64,000 bases of DNA from CAZWRK01 sp964635875 (GTDB lineage: Bacteria > Pseudomonadota > Gammaproteobacteria > Burkholderiales > Aquaspirillaceae), in NCBI GenBank assembly GCA_964635875.1, contig CAZWRK010000002.1, forward strand, positions 49,038 to 113,037, given 5' to 3'. Position 1 is the stretch's first letter, and each line of letters starts with the position of its first letter. The notes beneath the pieces were generated by a model. That model saw only the letters and a list, made by a program, of their open reading frames with translations, was not told the DNA's origin and did no database searches. Both the position numbers and the translations under genes were made by a program. Positions 38,929 through 47,666 of the stretch are shown here, piece after piece.

Positions 38929-39962
38929 GTGATCCTCCAGTTGGAGCCGTCAGAGTAGACGACCATCGCTGAATCGGGCTGGATCGCCTGGGTCAGCGAA
39001 CCGTTGATGGTCTGCGACGAGGTGGTGTCCACCGTGATCGGCCCACCAGAGGCGTTGTCGATGTGGTACTTCCTACCCGTGACACCCACCGCCGTCGGCA
39101 GAGTGATTGTGGCCGCTCCCGTCACCTTCACGATGTAGTGGGCTGCCGTGAGGGTCAGGTCGGCTCCGGTGGCGGTCACACCCGAGAAGGCACCTGCCCC
39201 CACGGACCCGGCGATCTCCACCCACACCGAGCCGTCGTCATACCACTGGTAGGTGCGCCCGGTCGTGGTGTCGAACCACAGCCACCCCTCCTTGGGGGTG
39301 AGTGGTGCGGTGGCCGAGTTGACGACGATCGTGTTGGCGGCGATGGCGTCGGCGTCTACAGCATCGTCAGCGATCGTGGGGTTGGGGTAGGTGCCGTCCA
39401 GATCGCCACCGGCAGAGTCCCCGGACTCAAGGTACTGGGTGTGAGGATCTGCCGCCCCCTCATGTGCAGACACGGCGGCAGCAGCGGCCCCCACGGGCTC
39501 GTAGGGGTGAGTGTGGCCCAGTTGGGAGTACCGGGCGTCACCCCTGGCGTCGTTGTGGTACTGGGGGTGGTCATCATCGCTGCGTCCGCTGAGGTCGCCG
39601 TGATCGGTGATGATCCCCTCGCCGGGGTCGGTGCCAGCCTCCGTGCCGTCGATGATGAGTCCCGCCGCCTCCAGCCACGCCAGGAGCGCCTCCAGCGCCG
39701 GGTTCGCCGCACGCGTGCCGGTGATCGTCGGGGGCTGGGCAGCAAGGATCGCAGCGAAGCTCCAACGACCTCCGATGGTCCGATCCACAGCCCATCGCTC
39801 TCCGGCCACAGGCTTCGGCCCCCGAGCCCTCGTGATGGAGGTCGGGATCACCATCTGGTTGCCGAACTGGTCGATGCACAGGGCGTTGCCCTCGTCGTCC
39901 ACGGCCTCAACGTGAACCATCTTCCACGGGAGGCTCGGCTGGTTGGTCCCAACCCTGCCCAT
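38925..39962 (-). CDS. Tail-fibre-like protein, 345 aa
   Basis: ATG 39962 overlaps the stop of the hub gene (TGATG), which rejects a 549-codon frame. N-terminal basic beta segment (KMVHVEAVDDEGNALCIDQF). Residues 115-175 include GDLSGRSDDDHPQYHNDARG and LGHTHPYEP, a repeated fibre motif found in many tails. It then has GTYPNPTIADDAVDADAIAA, like the neighbouring repeat fibre, and a C-terminal beta domain with YHIDNASGGPITVDT. The pieces look modular and exchangeable. Confidence 0.72.
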   Translation of the reverse strand: MGRVGTNQPSLPWKMVHVEAVDDEGNALCIDQFGNQMVIPTSITRARGPKPVAGERWAVDRTIGGRWSFAAILAAQPPTITGTRAANPALEALLAWLEAAGLIIDGTEAGTDPGEGIITDHGDLSGRSDDDHPQYHNDARGDARYSQLGHTHPYEPVGAAAAAVSAHEGAADPHTQYLESGDSAGGDLDGTYPNPTIADDAVDADAIAANTIVVNSATAPLTPKEGWLWFDTTTGRTYQWYDDGSVWVEIAGSVGAGAFSGVTATGADLTLTAAHYIVKVTGAATITLPTAVGVTGRKYHIDNASGGPITVDTTSSQTINGSLTQAIQPDSAMVVYSDGSNWRIT

Positions 39963-42394
39963 CAGTCGCCCCTCGGGATGAGGTTCCCCGCCTGGACGAG
40001 ACCGGCGAACCCGCCACCGAGACTGGCCGGGGCGCAGACCTGGACGGTGGTGGAGAAGCCACTCTGCATGTCCCACTCGTGGGTCACGGATTCGACGTAG
40101 ACCTGGATGCCCGCAGAGGGGATCTTCAAGATCATGCCGGGCCACAACTCGGGCATGAAGCTGATCTGGATGGAGGTGGAGAACTGGAGCGCCCAGTTCC
40201 GCATGAAGAGGTGGATGGCGGCGTAGAACTCCATCTCCGGGGAGATGATCTCGCGGATCTCCTTGGCGTTGGGGCGAGCGCCGAACCGCTGGAGCATGGC
40301 CTCCATCTGCGTCCACTCGGGAGCATCCGGCCCAAGGATGGCCTCCATGATCTCGGGGAACTCCACGCTGGCGATGCCCTGGGTGTAGAGCATGTGGTAC
40401 AGCGACTCGTTGCCATCGACGGGAGAGCCTCCGTAGCCGGTGATGGAGCCCGTGACGAACTGGTGGGTCACGAGCCCGGAGTCGCTCCATTCGATCGTGA
40501 AGTCCAGGAGTTCGATCTCGTTGAGGGTCAACGTGGCCGTGGTCTGGTAGTTCCCGAAGTAGTCCGGGAACCAACTGATGAAGTCGCCGTTGGGGGCAGC
40601 GCAGAAGTTCCTCATGGACGAGGTGATGATTCCGCTCACGAGGTCGTAGACGGTGAAGCCGATGTCGTTGAGAAGGACGCGGGGGCCGATGAACGCCTCG
40701 CTGTTGGGGTCGGGCATCGGCGTGTAGAGGTCGGCCCCAACCATCGGGTAGGCACCGCCTCCAGCGGCCCCGGCCCCGGTGACGGCAGACGCGCTGGAGC
40801 CGATTGCAGACTCCAGGAGGGCGTTCGGGCTCGCATCGGTCATCGGCTGGCCGTAGCGGTCGTTGGGGGCGTCACGCTGGCTGATCGGGTGGTATTCGAA
40901 GTGGAGGTGAGGACTACCGCGCGATCCAGAGTCGCCGGTCTGAGCGAACTGCTGCCCCGCCTGGACGGTGAACGAGCCGCCCGGCCCCACCGGCTGCATG
41001 GTGGCGGGGTTGAAGATGCTGTTGTCCTTGAGGTGGAGGTACTTGAAGCGGTCGCCGTTGGGGGCGTCCAGCCACACGAACCAACCTGCCGTGCTGCTCA
41101 CCGGACGGACGGTGACGACACCGCTGGTGACGGCGATGGCGGGCGTGCCGATCGGGCACATGATGTCCACGCCGTTGTGGTAGTGGTCGTAGCCGCTGGT
41201 CTGGTTGGAGCCCGCTCGCACCTGATTCCAGCTACCCCGGTCCCAGGTGCCTCCGGGGGCAGGGAAGTAGTACCCGGCCCCACCAGAGGGTGCTGCCGGG
41301 TTCGTCGGAGGCCCAGCGCCGGTTCCGGTTCCCGTCGGATCGGCAGCACCGGGAACCGAGGTCTGGGCCGGGGTCACGGAGGTCGGCGGGGGCCAACCCA
41401 TCTGGGCGATGGCGGCGACGGCCCTCTGCTTGCCCTCGGTCTGCACCTCGGGTGCCTGCTCCGAGCCGTCGGCGGCTCCGTACCAGTGGTTCCAGGCCCC
41501 ACCAGGGACGCTGCTCCAGAGCCGGAACGCCTCGGAGGCTGCGTAAGCCGGGTCGCTGAGGGTCCGCTGGGGGTCGGAGCCGTGGAGGGGCAGGAGAAGC
41601 TGGAAGAGGCCGTGGGCGTGGTCTCCGTTGCCAGCAGCGGTCTCGTTGTAGGCGTCGATGCGGAAGCGGGACTCCCTCCAGACGATGCCCATCATCCTGA
41701 TGAGGTCTTCCTGATCCGTCCACCCGGTCTGGTAGAGAAGCTGCACCATCTCGGCGTCGGTGAGCACCATGTCCCCGTCGGCGTCCCAGGTTCCGACGGC
41801 GTAGCCCCCGGTCGCCGCGGGGGAGTTCGTGGTGAGCGGCTCCCGGATGGTCTCCTGGAGGTAGGGGCTGATCTGCTCGTAGAGCCCCTTCACCTTGTCC
41901 CACCACGTTCCGGGGAGCAGGCCGATGTGGATGGCGTCCTCGGGCCAGCGTCCGATCTCGGTGAGGGCAGCGGTGGCGAGCCCGGAGAGCCCGCTGTCGG
42001 TCTCGGTGAGCGTGCCGATGTTGCTCTGGAGCAGCGTGGTGACAGCGACCGAGCCGGGGTCGTAGAGCGTGTGGACGAGCTTCTTGAGGGTGCAGGTGGC
42101 CGTGAACCCCACAGAGGTCGGCCACACCGAGGCGAAGGGGACGCGATCCAGGTAGCCGGAGAAGGCCAAGACCCAAGTGACCCGGCGAAGGTAGACGACG
42201 ACGCGATCGTTGGGCATGAAGACGCCGTCGTACTTCCGGTTCTGGTTCAGCAGGTTGAAGCTCAGGCCGTGGGTGGAGTTCTCTGCCAGGTTGAGCGAGC
42301 CTCGGGTGATGTCCGAGGTCACGTCGATCACCTCGCCCGTCTTCCCGGAGTGGATGTGGATGCGGACGCCGGGGGCGTAGACGAAGGTGCCCAT
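39962..42394 (-). CDS. Baseplate hub protein with embedded lysozyme-like and M23 peptidase domains
   Basis: An 810-aa protein. Residues 1-190 and about 550-810 look like the two halves of a tail hub (SDITRGSLNLAENSTHG, VRVLL-type strands; LWPGMILKIPSAGIQVYVES). Between them are two wall-degrading domains. At 215-330 there is a lysozyme/SLT-like fold with MGIVWRESRFRIDAYNE (Glu241), AHGLFQLLLP and WNHWYGAADG. At 385-505 there is an M23 zinc endopeptidase with H406 and D410 (DHYHNGVDIMCP), H454 (KYLHLKD) and the HxH at 496/498 (SPHLHFE). One would cut glycan, the other peptide crosslinks, during DNA injection. The linkers are Pro/Gly-rich. Confidence 0.85.
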   Translation of the reverse strand: MGTFVYAPGVRIHIHSGKTGEVIDVTSDITRGSLNLAENSTHGLSFNLLNQNRKYDGVFMPNDRVVVYLRRVTWVLAFSGYLDRVPFASVWPTSVGFTATCTLKKLVHTLYDPGSVAVTTLLQSNIGTLTETDSGLSGLATAALTEIGRWPEDAIHIGLLPGTWWDKVKGLYEQISPYLQETIREPLTTNSPAATGGYAVGTWDADGDMVLTDAEMVQLLYQTGWTDQEDLIRMMGIVWRESRFRIDAYNETAAGNGDHAHGLFQLLLPLHGSDPQRTLSDPAYAASEAFRLWSSVPGGAWNHWYGAADGSEQAPEVQTEGKQRAVAAIAQMGWPPPTSVTPAQTSVPGAADPTGTGTGAGPPTNPAAPSGGAGYYFPAPGGTWDRGSWNQVRAGSNQTSGYDHYHNGVDIMCPIGTPAIAVTSGVVTVRPVSSTAGWFVWLDAPNGDRFKYLHLKDNSIFNPATMQPVGPGGSFTVQAGQQFAQTGDSGSRGSPHLHFEYHPISQRDAPNDRYGQPMTDASPNALLESAIGSSASAVTGAGAAGGGAYPMVGADLYTPMPDPNSEAFIGPRVLLNDIGFTVYDLVSGIITSSMRNFCAAPNGDFISWFPDYFGNYQTTATLTLNEIELLDFTIEWSDSGLVTHQFVTGSITGYGGSPVDGNESLYHMLYTQGIASVEFPEIMEAILGPDAPEWTQMEAMLQRFGARPNAKEIREIISPEMEFYAAIHLFMRNWALQFSTSIQISFMPELWPGMILKIPSAGIQVYVESVTHEWDMQSGFSTTVQVCAPASLGGGFAGLVQAGNLIPRGD

Positions 42395-43056
42395 CAGCCA
42401 TCCACTCCCGGCAGGGCGACGGTGCCGCTGCCGGTGGACACGACGGCAGGCTCGCCGTTGATGGACGCGACGCCAGGGACAGACGAGGGGATGATGACGG
42501 TGGAGGCAGCGGAGGCAGCGGAGTCGTAGGTGTACGCCTCCAGCCGGTCGAAGGCGCTCTGCTGGAAGCCGGTCGGGTAGAAGTTCGGGATGACGGGAGT
42601 GCTCGGCGGTCCCGTCGTGTAGCCGTTCTCGTCCTGGGGGATCGTCACGGGGTTTTGCAACGCTTGGGGGTCGTTCCCCGCTGCGAAGTCGATGCTCACC
42701 CGCTGGAGCGCCCCCTTGGAGTCGATGTTCGAAGAGAGCGGGGACGTGGGAACGGCCAGCACCGAGACCCCGACGGTCGGGACGGCGACGTACATGGCAC
42801 CGACCTCTCCCTTGGCGTACTTCTCAGCGAATACCTTGACCCACAGGTTGAACGAGTTGAGTTCTCGCTCAGACCGGAAGGCGAGCTTGAGCGAGAAGTT
42901 CTGGTCGGACACCTTCTTCAAGTAGAAGGCAGCCGTCGTGGAGCCCTCGTCCGACGACGAGTTGATCTTGACCGTGCGCGAGTAGCCCTCGCACCAAGCA
43001 CTCCTGGTCCCGTACCCTCGCACCGAGAACGTAGCGAGGCCGGTCTGGGAGGTCAC
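42394..43056 (-). CDS. Putative tail/baseplate protein, 220 aa
   Basis: GTG 43056 overlaps the TGA of the 61-aa gene. A beta-rich opening (TGLATFSVRGYGTRSAWCEG, RTVKINSSSDEG) leads to AAFYLKKVSDQNFSLKLAFR and LWVKVFAEKYAKGEVGAMYV, followed by a long flexible C-terminus. Its position between the hub gene and two further tail genes suggests a hub-associated or tail-tip protein. No family name can be given. Confidence 0.65.
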   Translation of the reverse strand: MTSQTGLATFSVRGYGTRSAWCEGYSRTVKINSSSDEGSTTAAFYLKKVSDQNFSLKLAFRSERELNSFNLWVKVFAEKYAKGEVGAMYVAVPTVGVSVLAVPTSPLSSNIDSKGALQRVSIDFAAGNDPQALQNPVTIPQDENGYTTGPPSTPVIPNFYPTGFQQSAFDRLEAYTYDSAASAASTVIIPSSVPGVASINGEPAVVSTGSGTVALPGVDG

Positions 43057-43238
43057 CCTTCCTCCAGATCGGGCGGCACGAAGAAGGGGGTAGCCAACTC
43101 TTCGCGGCGTGCCTCCGTGATGTCGTGGCAGATGCCCGTGGGGCCGAACGCGAAGCCACCGAAGATCACCCGAGGCTTGCCGCCAGGTGGCGGATCTGGC
43201 ATGGAGATGGGAACGTCCGAGCCCCACTTCGCGTCCAT
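43053..43238 (-). CDS. Small tail-region protein, 61 aa
   Basis: ATG 43238 to TGA 43053, overlapping the next gene by GTGA. Pro/Gly-rich start (PISMPDPPPGGKPRVIFGGF) then a helix (DITEARREELATPFF). It contains one Cys. No family is recognised. Length and position fit a small baseplate or tail-tip component, but this is only context. Confidence 0.6.
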   Translation of the reverse strand: MDAKWGSDVPISMPDPPPGGKPRVIFGGFAFGPTGICHDITEARREELATPFFVPPDLEEG

Positions 43239-43258
43239 CTGATCCTCGCTCTCGGTCG

Positions 43259-44035
43259 TTACACCTTAGTCCAGTAGCCCGCAGAGAGCAGCCAGGTGCC
43301 CTCCCATTCTCCACGCCCGTTCCACCTCGTAGACGTAGCCATCGTGCCGTCCGGTGCGTACCAGCCGGTGATGTCGTCGCCTTGTGCCCGCACGCGGTAG
43401 CCAGACTCGTACTCGCCATCTCCCAGCGTTCCCTCAAGGAGCCCGAGGGCAGTCTCCAGGGTGACCTGGGTAAGTTCGTCAGCGGTCATCGACGTGGTGG
43501 TGGCGGTGTCCTCCCATTCGGTGTCGGCAGGCATCCCGGCCACCACGTCCACCGGGCCGTTGTATTCGTTGGGCACCCATCCGATGCCCTGGGTCAGCCG
43601 AGCGATGTAGGCGTCGGTGGCGATCGTGGAGAGTTCGGCGTTGTCGTCGGCAAGCTGGAAGGTGAGCGTGAACCTCTGGTTGAACAGGCCGGGCTCTCGG
43701 GTGATCGTGGCCCCCTGGTCATCTGCGATGTCCTTGATCCACACATCGACGCTGAGGTTCTCTTGGGGGAGGGTGAACCTGTAGGGCCTGGCATCTTCGG
43801 CAAGCTGCGCCTCGGCCAGATACTTGATGTTGTCCACGAGGCGCTTGTGATCTGCGTAGCCACCGACGCCGACCGACCCGGACACCTTCATGTCCCCGAC
43901 CTTGGTGCCGAAGATCTGGATCACACGACCGCCGACGGTGGAGGTCACCTTGGTCTTGACGGTGAAGTCCCAGGAGACAGCCTCGGGATCGACCCGGAAG
44001 CTCAGGCCACCAAGGGTAGCGAAGCCCTCTGCCAT
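43259..44035 (-). CDS. Putative tail/baseplate protein, 258 aa
   Basis: Immediately follows the tape measure gene. The sequence is mostly beta (FATLGGLSFRVDPEAVSWDF, GGRVIQIFGTKVGDMKVSGS), with the pattern GGRVIQIFGT...GDMKVSG seen in several actinophage tail proteins next to tape measures. The C-terminus is Trp/Gly-rich (GRGEWEGTWLLSAGYW). Likely a distal tail or hub-proximal component. Exact T4 counterpart not identified. Confidence 0.65.
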   Translation of the reverse strand: MAEGFATLGGLSFRVDPEAVSWDFTVKTKVTSTVGGRVIQIFGTKVGDMKVSGSVGVGGYADHKRLVDNIKYLAEAQLAEDARPYRFTLPQENLSVDVWIKDIADDQGATITREPGLFNQRFTLTFQLADDNAELSTIATDAYIARLTQGIGWVPNEYNGPVDVVAGMPADTEWEDTATTTSMTADELTQVTLETALGLLEGTLGDGEYESGYRVRAQGDDITGWYAPDGTMATSTRWNGRGEWEGTWLLSAGYWTKV

Positions 44036-44037
44036 GA

Positions 44038-46671
44038 CTAGCCGCCAGCGGTCTCTCGGGCACGATCTCCAGCGTTGGTGTCCGTGTAGGCGGGCGGCTG
44101 CTGCCCGTTGGCGTAGGACACCCGGACGTTGCCGCTCTGGGGGACAGCGGTGAACCAGCGACGAAGCTCGTTGCTCATGTTGATCTGCACGGTGCCCACC
44201 GTGTCCTTGCTGAGTTCGCTCTCCCTCTTGCCCTTGACGGGACCGGAGGTAGCCGACTCGGCCTTCTCTCCGGTGCCGTAGGTGGACATGCCGGTTGCCT
44301 CGCGCAAGCTCATGCCGGAACTGGAGCCGCCGTACACGTCGATGGCCGTCGGGTCCGAGGCGACCTGATCGGCGTAGTTCTTGAACAACTCCTTGGCCGT
44401 GACGTACCGCTTGCCGTCGGGAGTCTGCACCCCGAAGCGTGCATCCTCGCCAAGCTGGTCGAACTCCTGGAACGCCTTGAGGGCGAGCGGGTCCACCTTG
44501 CCCTGGGCAGCCTGCTTCGCCAGCAGGTTCCGAAGCTGGTCGTAGTTGCTCCGGCTCCCGAACCCCTTGCGGTCACCCGTGTTGAAGGTGTTGGGGTCGA
44601 TGCGCCCGCTGCTGTCGTAGTTGTTGCCGGAGAGGTTGTAGCCGAGTTCCTCTTCGATCCAGGTTCCGGCACCCTCCTTGCCCCACTTGCCCTCGCCGGT
44701 CCTCTGACTCCTGGAGAAAGTCGGGGCCGTGGACTCGCTGGCCTCCAACTCTTCCTGCTGGGCGACGTAGGAGGTGCCCTCCTGGTTGAACCGAGCCTGG
44801 GCGAACATGGTGAGCGCCTCGTTCGGGTTCACATCGACCCCGGTGATGGCCTTCCATGCTCCAGCCATCGCGTAGGGGCGGATGAGACCGGGGTTCTCGG
44901 CCTGGACCTCCATCGCGAGATCGTTCATCTGCTGGTAAGAGAGGGCTTCGCGCTCCTTGGCGGGGAGGCGCGAGAGCTTCTCTTGCAAGAGGCGTTGGAT
45001 CTGGCCGGAGGGATCGACGCGCTGGATGGCCTGGTTCGTGATGGTGTCCTGGGCCATCGCCTTGCCCATCGCACCCGAGACCATCCGCCCATCGACCATG
45101 ATCTTCTCGGGCGAGTTCAGCGCAGCGAGGTACTGGGCGTAAGGGACGCCGAGCGCCCTGGCCTGGAGCATGGTCGCCATGTCCGTGTTCTGGCCGGAGG
45201 TGAAGTCGGTGTCCTGGAACTGGGGGCCGTAGCCCATCGCGACCCTGGTGGCCGTGGCCGATGCCTGGATCTGCTGCCCGCCGCCCATCTGGGCCTGAGT
45301 TGCCGACATCGCCTGGGAGAACTTGGCGCGAGCCTCTTCATAGGACACCCCGGCCTCTCGGGCGCTGGCAGCGAGTCCGGTGATGGTCTGAGAGAGCTTG
45401 GTCAGTTCCTCGTTGCCCATCTTGGCTGCCTGGTTGAGCAGCCGGGTCGCCTCTTCTGCCCCGACGCCACTCTTGTAGAGGTCCACGGCAGAGCCCTGGT
45501 AGGTGTCGCGCATCCCCCGGCGCATCCCGAAGTTCGACATGGCCGACTTGTAGATCAACTCGGCGTCGGCACCGCCCATGAGGCCGCGGTTGCTCAGTCG
45601 AAAGAGGTTCTGCTGCCAGCGTTCCCCGAAGCCCTCGGCGTTGGAGCCGCCGAGCACCGACTGGAAGGCCATGTTCTGCTGGCGCTGGCCCTCTGCGAAG
45701 TCAAGGGCCTGGTTCGCCCCGGTGTAGACCATGCCAGCGACACCGAGAGCCTTGCCGACGGTAGGAAGGGCGTTGGACACGGCTGCGCCGAGCCCCTCTC
45801 CCCCGGCCATCTGCCCCGCCACGTTCTTGACGATGGCCGACGCCTGGTACTTGAGGCCCCCCGAGCCGATCTCGTTGAGGATGGGGTTGCCGTTCTCGTC
45901 CCGGATGGTCTCGCCGTTGGGGCCGTACTCCCGGACGACCCGCACCTCAGGCTGGGCTCCAAGAGGGGCTGGACGAGTTCCTGCGTACCTGCCGTGCTGG
46001 TCCCGCAACACCTGGGTTCCGCGGCTGCCCCACTCGCTCACCTTCTGGTTGATGGTGCCGCTGACGTTCTGGGAGACACCCTGGCGAACATCGCCCAGGG
46101 TCATGCGCTTGCCCTCGGCCCAGGTGCTCGGGAGCCAGCTTCGATGGACAGGCTCGGTGACGCTCTCGGAGACACCCTTGACGGTGCTCCGAGTGACGGG
46201 GGCGTCCAGGCCGGTGTCTGCCGTTCCGACCACCGTGCCTCGGGGCTGGGCAGGCTCGGCCTCTGCCGTGCTGGAGACCGTCGTGATCGAACCCGGCTTG
46301 CGCCGCTTGGGAGGAATCGGTCCAGCGCCGCCGCCTCCCGGACCACCGTAGGCGTTGATGGTGGCGAGCATGGTGTTCGCCCGGTCCATGACATCGCCCA
46401 TGAGCCGGGCTGCGCTCTCCGACGAGGCGAGGATCTCCTTCGTGGTCTCCTGGGTCTCCCGCTGGACCGTCGCCATGTTGGTGACGATCCCGTCAAGGGA
46501 CTGGAGGATGCCGACGGGGCCAGAGGCCCAGAGCGCCCCGTTGCCCACCCCGTTGCCCAGGGATCGCCTCGCATCGCCGCTGATGACCCCACCGGGCATC
46601 CGGGGCATGGCAGGGCGAGGGCCGTCCACCTCACCTTGGGGCGTCCCGTCGGGACCAACGCCTCTAGCCAT
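44038..46671 (-). CDS. Tape measure protein
   Basis: An 877-aa protein. ATG 46671 is chosen because GGAAG lies 9 nt upstream, whereas the ATG at 46680 is adjacent to it. A Gly/Ala/Gln-rich sequence with extended helices (ETTKEILASSESAARLMGDV, DRANTMLATINAYGG), hydrophobic Gly-rich patches and repeated Gly-Ala segments (VAGMVYTGANQALDFAEGQ). Position just after the frameshifted chaperone pair and before baseplate genes is diagnostic of tape measures, which set tail length and pass through the tube at injection. No lytic domain was recognised in it; that function is in the hub instead. Confidence 0.82.
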   Translation of the reverse strand: MARGVGPDGTPQGEVDGPRPAMPRMPGGVISGDARRSLGNGVGNGALWASGPVGILQSLDGIVTNMATVQRETQETTKEILASSESAARLMGDVMDRANTMLATINAYGGPGGGGAGPIPPKRRKPGSITTVSSTAEAEPAQPRGTVVGTADTGLDAPVTRSTVKGVSESVTEPVHRSWLPSTWAEGKRMTLGDVRQGVSQNVSGTINQKVSEWGSRGTQVLRDQHGRYAGTRPAPLGAQPEVRVVREYGPNGETIRDENGNPILNEIGSGGLKYQASAIVKNVAGQMAGGEGLGAAVSNALPTVGKALGVAGMVYTGANQALDFAEGQRQQNMAFQSVLGGSNAEGFGERWQQNLFRLSNRGLMGGADAELIYKSAMSNFGMRRGMRDTYQGSAVDLYKSGVGAEEATRLLNQAAKMGNEELTKLSQTITGLAASAREAGVSYEEARAKFSQAMSATQAQMGGGQQIQASATATRVAMGYGPQFQDTDFTSGQNTDMATMLQARALGVPYAQYLAALNSPEKIMVDGRMVSGAMGKAMAQDTITNQAIQRVDPSGQIQRLLQEKLSRLPAKEREALSYQQMNDLAMEVQAENPGLIRPYAMAGAWKAITGVDVNPNEALTMFAQARFNQEGTSYVAQQEELEASESTAPTFSRSQRTGEGKWGKEGAGTWIEEELGYNLSGNNYDSSGRIDPNTFNTGDRKGFGSRSNYDQLRNLLAKQAAQGKVDPLALKAFQEFDQLGEDARFGVQTPDGKRYVTAKELFKNYADQVASDPTAIDVYGGSSSGMSLREATGMSTYGTGEKAESATSGPVKGKRESELSKDTVGTVQINMSNELRRWFTAVPQSGNVRVSYANGQQPPAYTDTNAGDRARETAGG

Positions 46672-47020
46672 GTCGGACATCTTCCATCGTCATCGTCCCG
46701 GACTCCCCGAGGGCCTCCAGGACTGCCATCGCATCCTTGGGTTCGATCGTGGAGCCCATCTCCATCGCATCCTCGTCGTCCTCTTCCCCTGGGAGGACGA
46801 TCCTCTCTTCTGCGGTGCCCAGGGCCGCAAGGCCCCCTCGGAGCCCGGCCAGCGAGTCCTGGATCTTTCCCTGGGCCTCCTGGATGGTCTCGTGGACGAG
46901 CAGGATCTCAAGCGCCAACGTCTGAACGGGACCGGCCTTCGGCCCGGCCAGCACCCCCCTTCGGTCGGCTAGGCGGATCTTCCCGATCATCCACGGGTCG
47001 ATCTCGCCTAGCTTGGCGCT
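46664..47020 (-). CDS. Tail-assembly chaperone, -1 frameshift extension
   Basis: In the -1 frame relative to the chaperone gene. After slipping at GGGAAAA (47026-47020) translation continues as SAKLGEIDPWMIGKIRLADR and on through a helical, acidic region (TLALEILLVHETIQEAQGKI; EEDDEDAMEMGSTIEPKDAM) to the stop at 46664. The fusion would be about 321 aa. An ATG at 46990 exists but is probably not used alone. This mirrors the gpG-T arrangement of tailed phages. Confidence 0.85.
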   Translation of the reverse strand, partial: SAKLGEIDPWMIGKIRLADRRGVLAGPKAGPVQTLALEILLVHETIQEAQGKIQDSLAGLRGGLAALGTAEERIVLPGEEDDEDAMEMGSTIEPKDAMAVLEALGESGTMTMEDVRHG

Positions 47021-47628
47021 TTTCCCATCGCGACCAGCACCTCGTTGACCTTCTGCTCCAGCATCATCAACTGGCCGTAGATCATGTCGATGATGATGGG
47101 CTGCCAGTGGTTCACGACGTAGAAGAACCGGGCCTCCAGGTCGTTGCCGTCGTCGGTCACGGGGATCGGGGGAGGGTTCCCGTCCACCGTGACGATGCAG
47201 GCGGCGACGACAGCGGCCTGGTACGCCTTGATCTCGCCCAGCGTCCCCAGGTAGGGCTTCTGGATCAGCGCCACCTCCAGGGTCTCGTTCGTGGTGAGGG
47301 TGCGGATCACGAACTCGTGGCCCATCCAGCGGAACCGCTTGCGGAGGGAGCCGACGAAGAGCAGACCTTCGAACTCTTCGACGTACCTGGGGTCGAAGCG
47401 GACCTCCTTGTCCTCTTCCTGGTCGTCCTGGGTGGACGCAGGCTGGGATGCGGCGAGGCGAGGGTCGAAGGCGGCGTAGTCCTCTTCGGTGGGAGCGAAC
47501 GCAGCGGCGAGGTCTGCGTTGGGAGCAACCTCTTCCTCTGGCACGTCATCGAACAGGTACCGATCTTCCTCCACGGGAGGGGTCTCGGCGTCCTGCTCGT
47601 CGGCAGGAGGATCGGGCTGCTCTGGCAT
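47008..47628 (-). CDS. Tail-assembly chaperone, short form
   Basis: A 206-aa protein starting at ATG 47628. N-terminal 75 residues are acidic and disordered (PEQPDPPADEQDAETPPVEE). The folded part has RKRFRWMGHEFVIRTLTTNE, the typical chaperone beginning, then helical AYQAAVVAACIVTVDG and NHWQPIIIDMIYGQLMMLEQ. The gene ends with GGAAAAGCGCC then TAG. The heptamer G GGA AAA is 10 nt before the stop and read in the frame needed for -1 slippage. It binds the tape measure during tail assembly. Confidence 0.85.
   Translation of the reverse strand: MPEQPDPPADEQDAETPPVEEDRYLFDDVPEEEVAPNADLAAAFAPTEEDYAAFDPRLAASQPASTQDDQEEDKEVRFDPRYVEEFEGLLFVGSLRKRFRWMGHEFVIRTLTTNETLEVALIQKPYLGTLGEIKAYQAAVVAACIVTVDGNPPPIPVTDDGNDLEARFFYVVNHWQPIIIDMIYGQLMMLEQKVNEVLVAMGKAPS
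47020..47026 (-). other. Programmed -1 ribosomal slippery site GGGAAAA
   Basis: Minus strand GGGAAAA read as GGA AAA in the zero frame, the X XXY YYZ type. The overlapping -1 frame is open from here to 46664 and runs in frame with the next gene. Placement between tube/sheath and tape measure matches known phages. Confidence 0.9.
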
Positions 47629-47666
47629 GAGGGGGCTCCCTTGTTCTTGCCTCGCCGTGGGGCCGC

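Noticed and set aside
40079..42529. An 816-codon plus-strand open frame opposite the hub gene
   Set aside because: Antisense to a gene with clear hydrolase motifs; no ribosome-binding site or family features.
46664..46990. An independent 108-aa gene starting at ATG 46990
   Set aside because: The same frame is entered by -1 slippage from the chaperone gene and residues upstream of the ATG are open, so it is best read as the frameshift extension.
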